Shown here in pieces: positions 58,231-64,000 of a DNA stretch of 64,000 nt. Every line of letters starts with the position of its first letter. Position 1 is the first letter of the stretch. Position numbers and translations under genes: made by a program. Under the pieces are notes generated by a model. That model did no database searches, was not told where the DNA came from, and saw nothing but the letters and a program-made list of their open reading frames with translations. Source of the DNA: Dryomyza anilis (lineage: Eukaryota; Arthropoda; Insecta; Diptera; Dryomyzidae); NCBI GenBank assembly GCA_951804985.1, contig OX638134.1:7138790-7202789 (forward strand), written 5' to 3'.

Positions 58231-58479
58231 TATTTGCCTTTGAGCACTTAGCAAAGACGCGTTATATTTATAAAAAGAAAATTTTTGTTAAATTTATAGC
58301 ATTTTTTTATGTTGATGTTGCATTAGAGGCCGCTGTTTTAACGTACACGCTACAATTATGAATTTATTTTGTAATTTTCTTATTTAGAAAATACCTTTTA
58401 ATACAAGAAGTATTAGCAATTTACACTAAACGAAATCAAATGAAAGACCAAAAATAAAAACTAATTGTTACTGAGAGTG

Positions 58480-59345
58480 AAGAATGTTTTAAAGCATGTC
58501 GTGAAGCATATTATGAAGCATATTATGGAAAATATTATGAAGAGTATTTCGCAGAGTAATAGAGGAACACTGTGAAGAATATTTAGAAAAATAATATGAA
58601 GAATGTTTTGAAGATATATGCAGTATGTCTAAAGCATACAATGCACAAAATTTTGAAGAATATTAAGGATATTTTGAAGAACGTTTTGATGTAATCTTTG
58701 AACAAAAGATTGAAGAATAGAATGAAGAATATTTTGAAGAATAGAATGAAGAATATTTTGAAGAATAGAATGAAGAATATTTTGAGGAATACTTCGAAGA
58801 CTAGACTGAAGAATACTTCGAAGAATATACTGAAGAATCCTTCGAAGAATAGACAGAAGAATATTTTGATGTAATCTGTGAAGAATACTTTAAAGAATAG
58901 AATATTATAAAAAAATGTTTGGGTGGATATATGCACTATGTTTAAAGCATTGCATGAAGAATATTTTGATGAATATTATGAAGTGATCTTTGAAGAATAG
59001 ATTGAAGAATATAATGAAGATTATTTTGACGAATACTTTGAAGAACAGAATTAAGATATTTTGAGAAATGTTTGGAAGATTATTATGAAGAATCTTTTGA
59101 AGGAAGTTTTGAAAAGAATCGGGAATATTTTGATGAATTGAATGAAGAATATTATGAAGTATAGTTTGGAAAATAGATGCATCATGTTTAAAGCGTATTA
59201 TAAGGAATATCTATCATTAAGCATTTTATGAAGATTAGATAGAAGAATATCTTGAATTTTACTTTGAAGAATATAATGCAGTGTATTATGAAAAATGTTC
59301 TGAAGTATATTATGCGGAATATTCTGAAGCATATTTTGCAGACGC
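58480..59345. repeat. degenerate GAAGAATATTTT repeat after the PLA2 gene
   Basis: A 15-bp-based repeat (TGAAGAATATTTTGA / AGAATAGAATGAAGA), most regular at 58670-58860. It begins just beyond the likely poly-A site. Confidence 0.85.
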
Positions 59346-59349
59346 GACA

Positions 59350-60160
59350 GCTATATAAGAAATTTCCTCTCTCTACGATTTTCATCATATTTTTAAATTG
59401 CATAGCTTTGTGGCTTGTTCAGTGATACATTAAATAGCACATAATACAAATTTTATGTTCACTTAAAAATCATCCATCATTCTCATTTATATGATCATTC
59501 GCAAAAATGTTTTGAATCAAAAAAAAAACACAAATTCATAAAAGTTTCTACAAGCAGACACAGCTGATATAAAGAAAAAGGTACAAATTTATGAATAGTA
59601 TATATTTAAAAATAGAGAAGCGCATTTTCAACTTTTTGCTTTTCAAAAAATGAATGTGAAATGATTGTTTTTTTGTAGAATTCATTAATACTAAGTTTAA
59701 AATCAAAGTTTAACTAAAAAATTCACTGGTGTCGGATTAATTTTACAACAGTTTTTTTAAATAACTATTTGAAAATGAGCTTCTCACGTATTATTTACAA
59801 TAAATCAATATTATTATATGTTAAATATAATGGGTAGTTGGAAATTTAAGAAGGGGAATAAGTAGATGTAGCTGAAAACAAAATAATTTTTTGAGAAAGT
59901 CATTCTGTTACGAACGAACTCGAGAACAGTGTTATTAAATAATCTATATTAGCCCTTTAATACCTAAATATTTCCATTTTTTGCCAATTTATTTAGAAAT
60001 ACGTCGAAAGATTTCAAAGTTGAAGTTTTAAAAAGAACGTATTCTATTTTAAACATAACATGAAATTATCATTGTCAAATACTTGAATTCTTTGAGATTT
60101 TTTTAATTTTTGGGCTTGTGCGGTAATGGATGAAAATAATATGATATTTAAAACATTATT
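59350..60160. other. intergenic, nothing recognised
   Basis: AT-rich with no supported feature. Confidence 0.35.
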
Positions 60161-61310
60161 CTTTCACTAAAAATTCGAATTGTTACGCAAAATTCAAATT
60201 TTTACGCAAATTTCGAATATTTATAAAAAATATATTTTTTTCTCCAAATTTAAATTTTCAGTAATAATTCACATTTTCACTCAGAAATTAAATTTTCACT
60301 AAAAAATTTAAAGATTAACTCGAAATTTATATTTTCACTCAAAATTTAAATTATCACTCAAAATTTAAATTTTCAATTAAAACTTAAATCTTCACTCCAA
60401 ATTCAAATTTTCACTAAAAATTTACATTTTCACTAAAAATTTACATTTTCACTCAAAATTCAAATTTTCACTCAAAATTCCAATTTTAAATCAAAATTTC
60501 AGTCAAAATTCCAATTTTCACTCAAAATTCAAATTTTAACTCAAAATCTAAATTTTCACTCAAAATTGAATATTTCACTTAGAATTAAAATTTTCTTTAA
60601 AAATTCCAATTTTCACACAAAACATAAATTTTCACTAAAAATTTAAATTTTCTCTGAAAATTTACATTTTTACTTAAAATTTACATTTTCACTCAAAATT
60701 TATATTTCCACTCAAAATTTACACTTGCACTCAAAATTTAAATTTTCACTCAAAATTTAAATTTTCACTCAAAAATTAAATTTTCACTCAAAAATTAAAT
60801 TTTCACTCAAAATTTAAATTTTCACTCAAAATTTAAATTTCCACTCAACATGTAAATTTTCACTCAACATTTACATTTTCACTCTTAATTTAAATTTTCA
60901 CTCAAAAATTACACTTGCACTCAAAAATTAAATTTTTACTCAAAATTTAAATTTCTACTCAAAATTTCAATTCCTAAAATTTACATTTTCACTCAAAATT
61001 CAAAATTTACACTTGCACTCAAAATTTAAATTTTCACTCAAAATTAAAATTTTCATTCAAAATTGCAATGTTCAAGAAAATTTAAATTTTTACTCAAAAT
61101 TAAAATTTTTACATTTTACTCAAAATTAAATCTTTAACTAATAATTCAAATTTAATTTTTTTTACTAAAAATTAATTTTTCACGAAATATTAAATTTTTA
61201 ACTGAAAAAAATCACTAAAAAATAATTTTTCAAATTTTCGCTAAACATTCAGTTTTTCTTTAAAAATGCACTAAAAATTCATATTTTTTATTTTTCAGTC
61301 AAAATTACAT
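60160..61310 (-). repeat. 19-bp minisatellite array E (diverged)
   Basis: About 60 units of AAATTTAAATTTTCACTCA, a diverged relative of arrays B and C (CTAAAAATTCAATTTTTCA) with CTC in place of CTA. It is the oldest-looking array by unit divergence and has no opposed partner in the window. Confidence 0.8.
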
Positions 61311-61679
61311 TTTTAAGCATAAACTAATATTTCTTTTTGCACAACAAATTCCAAATAACAAAAAACCGCTACAACTCAAATTAGAAAAAAAGAAAATAAA
61401 AAAAACTAAGATTATTTAAATTATTCTATTTATTTTAATATTTAATTAATATCTAAATTATTCTAAAACAAAATAGTATATTTAAAATGAATAATGTTGA
61501 GCCATGGCTATAGCATGATGAGCGTAACAATTAAATTAAAAAATATTTAATAAGAAATTTAAAACATTTTTCAAAGAACTTAAAAAAACTAAATTAAAAT
61601 TATAAAATTAAATACAATAACTTCTTAATAAATAGCAATTTGTAATTAGTAACTATTAGTAAAAAACATCTTCCATCAA

Positions 61680-62193
61680 TTATCGTCCGAAATAAGCACC
61701 GCTTGAGGCCTGTGCCGACGCCATGCCGCCACCGCTGCTGCTCGCATAGGCGGTATCTATAAGAAACACGTCCAAAACACTTAATTAATTGTAACACTAG
61801 AGGGAAAGTGATTTCAATTTTTCACTGTTACTTACTCATGCCATTGTTGCTGCCATATTGTGGATAATAGGGATAATAATAATTGCCATAACCTGGATAA
61901 CCATAACCGCCACCCCCACTTCCGCCCCCGCCATACATTGGATATTGGGGGTACTGGTAACTCGGATAACCGCCGTAATACATTTGACCATAACTGCCAT
62001 AACCACCGCCGTAACTTCCAAGTGAGCCCACATTTCCACCCGAGTAAGCATTACCATATGAGCCACCCCCATAACCGTAGGGATTATAGCCGCCGCCTCC
62101 AACACCGCCATAGTTATATTGTGCCAGGGTTAAATTTATCGTCAAGGACGCGGTCAGCAGCAGTGAAAATGTTAATTTTTCTACAGATAACAT
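61680..62193 (-). CDS. secreted Gly/Tyr-rich protein
   Basis: Exons 62193-61836 and 61756-61680, split by a 79-bp intron (donor GTAAGT, acceptor TCTTATAG), give 144 residues. The leader MLSVEKLTFSLLLTASLTIN LTLA is a signal peptide, cut before QYNYGG. The mature part is GGGYNPYGYGGGSYGN-type sequence, nearly all Gly, Tyr, Pro, Ser, Asn, ending ASAQASSGAYFGR. Such low-complexity secreted proteins occur in insect cuticle, eggshell and glandular secretions; which applies here cannot be told. Without splicing the frame would end four codons later in the intron, so the two-exon model rests on the splice signals. An AATAAA on this strand is at 61434-61429. Confidence 0.85.
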
Positions 62194-62279
62194 TGCGTTT
62201 TTTTGGGGGGTATTTGTTTTTAAAAGTTGTAAAACTTTGGAACGTTTTTTAATTTGAAATAATGTTTAAATTATAATTT

Positions 62280-63150
62280 GAATTTCTTAATGTTTTTATT
62301 TTATTTAGTCAGTTTTATATTTTATTTAGTGAGTTTTATATATTATTTAGTTCGGTTTTTTATTTTTTTTAGTCAGTTTTTATTTATTTAGTCAGTTTTT
62401 ATTTATTTTATCCGTTTTTTGATTATTTAGTAAGTTTTTTATTTCATTTAATTAGTTTTTATAATACTTAGACAGCTTTTTATTTTATTTAATCAGTTTT
62501 TACTTTTTTTAGTCAGTTTATATTTTATTTAGTCTCTTTTTATTTCAATTAGTAAATTTATTATATATTTTATCAGTTTTTTTGATTATTTAGTTAGTTT
62601 TTATATTTTTTAGTCAAATTTTTGGATTATTAAGTTCGTTTTTATATTATTTAATCTGTTTTTAATTTTATTTAGTCAGTATTTTGTATTATTTAGTCAG
62701 TTTTTTATTTTATTTAATTAGTTTTTATTTTATTTAGTCAGTTTTTTATTTTATTTAGTCAGTTTTTAATTTTTTTTAGTCAATACTATTTTATTTAATT
62801 AGTTTTTACTATATTTACTCAGTTTATTTTTTTTTTTTAATTATTTTTATTTTATTTAGTCAGTTTTTTATTTATTTTATCAGTTTTTTGAATATTTAGT
62901 CAGTTTTTATATTTTTTTAGTCAAGTTTTTGGATTATTAAGCTCGTTTTTATATTATTTAATATATTATTTAAGTTTTTAATTTTATTTAGTCAGTATTT
63001 TATATTATGTAATCAATTTTATATTTTATTTTGTCAGTTTTTATTTTATTTAGTCAGTTTTAATTTTATTTAGTCAGTTTTTATTTAATTTAGTCACTTT
63101 TATTTTATTTATTCAGTGTTTTTTTTTTGTTTTAATAAGTTTTTTTCATT
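62280..63150. repeat. 20-bp minisatellite TTTTTATTTTATTTAGTCAG
   Basis: About 40 imperfect copies, starting 90 bp upstream of the Gly/Tyr-rich gene's start codon, so its promoter is either within or displaced by the array. Confidence 0.88.
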
Positions 63151-63154
63151 TTAT

Positions 63155-63790
63155 TTATATCGTAAGTATTTGAAACTTTTATTTTGAGTTTTGTATTTTA
63201 TTTAAAATATTTAAATCCCAAACTCTAGTTTATTTTTCCTTTATTTTAAATGTTGTCACACATTTGAATTACTGCGTTAAATTAACTCATTTCAACAAAA
63301 TACAAAAGTTTTTATACTTCCAACCAGTCCATCGATCTATTGCCGGAAGTCGGCGGTACTGCACGGTAAGGCTGCCGTGTAATGAGTTCTATGAGTATCG
63401 AATATTTTGGAGGCTGTTCAAATACCTTTGACATTGTCATAATGGATGACATTAATGAATAATAATTATTGTTTTATCGGTCATCGGTTGAAATATGTGT
63501 GATCAGTGATGCGTTTAGTTATTTAAAAAGACTAATTGAAAATATAGAACAGTTTTGAATGAATCAGAGCAGAGGTATTGCAGAGTTTCAGGTGTTTTAT
63601 TTTTTCTCTTTTGAATAAAATATAAATAAAAAATTAAAAAAAAAATATTAGCATTAAAAACTATGAAATTTTCTTAATAATATTTTGGAATAAAATTTTG
63701 TGTTCTTTATAGCACTAATTCTCGACAAAGTAGATCCCATTCTCTCGACTAAATGTTTTCGTTCTTCTTTTTTTATATTTATAAATTTTT
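63155..63790. other. intergenic, nothing recognised
   Basis: Mixed sequence without a supported gene or repeat. Confidence 0.35.
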
Positions 63791-63791
63791 T

Positions 63792-64000
63792 GACTCAGAC
63801 AAAATACCATAGAATTAATAGTTTATTTTATATGATTTCAATAGTTTTTGTTATTAACATTATTCCATTTAATGTATTTTTATTCGGTAAATATAATTAA
63901 ATACTACTTATTACTTTTGAAAAATACGGAATACTATTAAATTATTTATTAATTTATATGAACATATTTTTTATAGTATACTATTAAATCAATAAATCTT
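63792..64000. mobile_element. MITE M1, copy 3, cut by window end
   Basis: Starts GACTCAGACAAAATACCATA, with AGAATTAATAGTTT and TATACTATTAAATCAATAA as in copies 1 and 2. The right terminal repeat lies beyond the window. Confidence 0.75.

Overview
This is AT-rich nuclear DNA from a higher dipteran (brachyceran fly). Supporting points: spliced genes with short introns and GTAAGT or GTGAGT donors, a fly-type SAD/BRSK kinase, tRNA-derived SINEs, fragments of a non-LTR retrotransposon, mini-me-like elements carrying GTCY microsatellite, and many TIR-bounded MITEs. Nothing bacterial or viral was recognised. The species cannot be named from the sequence.

Three protein genes are well supported. (1) 590-21898, minus strand: a complete 15-coding-exon gene for an 853-residue SAD/BRSK-family Ser/Thr kinase, orthologous to Drosophila sugar-free frosting (sff). 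All exon phases join and every catalytic motif is present. (2) 56938-58230, plus strand: a three-exon secreted group XII-type phospholipase A2 of 256 residues. (3) 61680-62193, minus strand: a two-exon secreted Gly/Tyr-rich protein of 144 residues. A further exon-like stretch (40648-40809, minus) reads as protein, but I cannot name it.

Layout. 1-22 kb is the kinase gene, whose introns are swollen by repeats: a GTCT-rich tandem array (1.45-3.2 kb), a LINE/SINE/mariner graveyard (6.5-8.4 kb), a back-to-back mini-me-like pair (11.5-12.9 kb), a degenerate GTACTGAA-type array (15.1-17.7 kb), an intron filled by an 8-bp satellite (18.0-18.34 kb) and two opposed 19-bp minisatellite arrays (19.2-21.5 kb). 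22-53 kb is almost entirely mobile elements and satellites. Around 53.8-54.5 kb is a GC-richer promoter-like island, possibly the distal start of the kinase gene and/or of a rightward transcript. 56.9-62.2 kb holds the PLA2 and Gly-rich genes, separated by two repeat arrays. The window closes with a 20-bp minisatellite and a MITE cut by the window edge.

The genes have no evident shared pathway. The kinase is expected to act inside neurons (presynaptic vesicle organisation, polarity); the other two are secreted. The striking property is the number of unrelated A/T-rich tandem arrays. One 19-bp family occurs in five arrays, four of them arranged as two inverted pairs, so transcription of the host introns would give long hairpin RNA.
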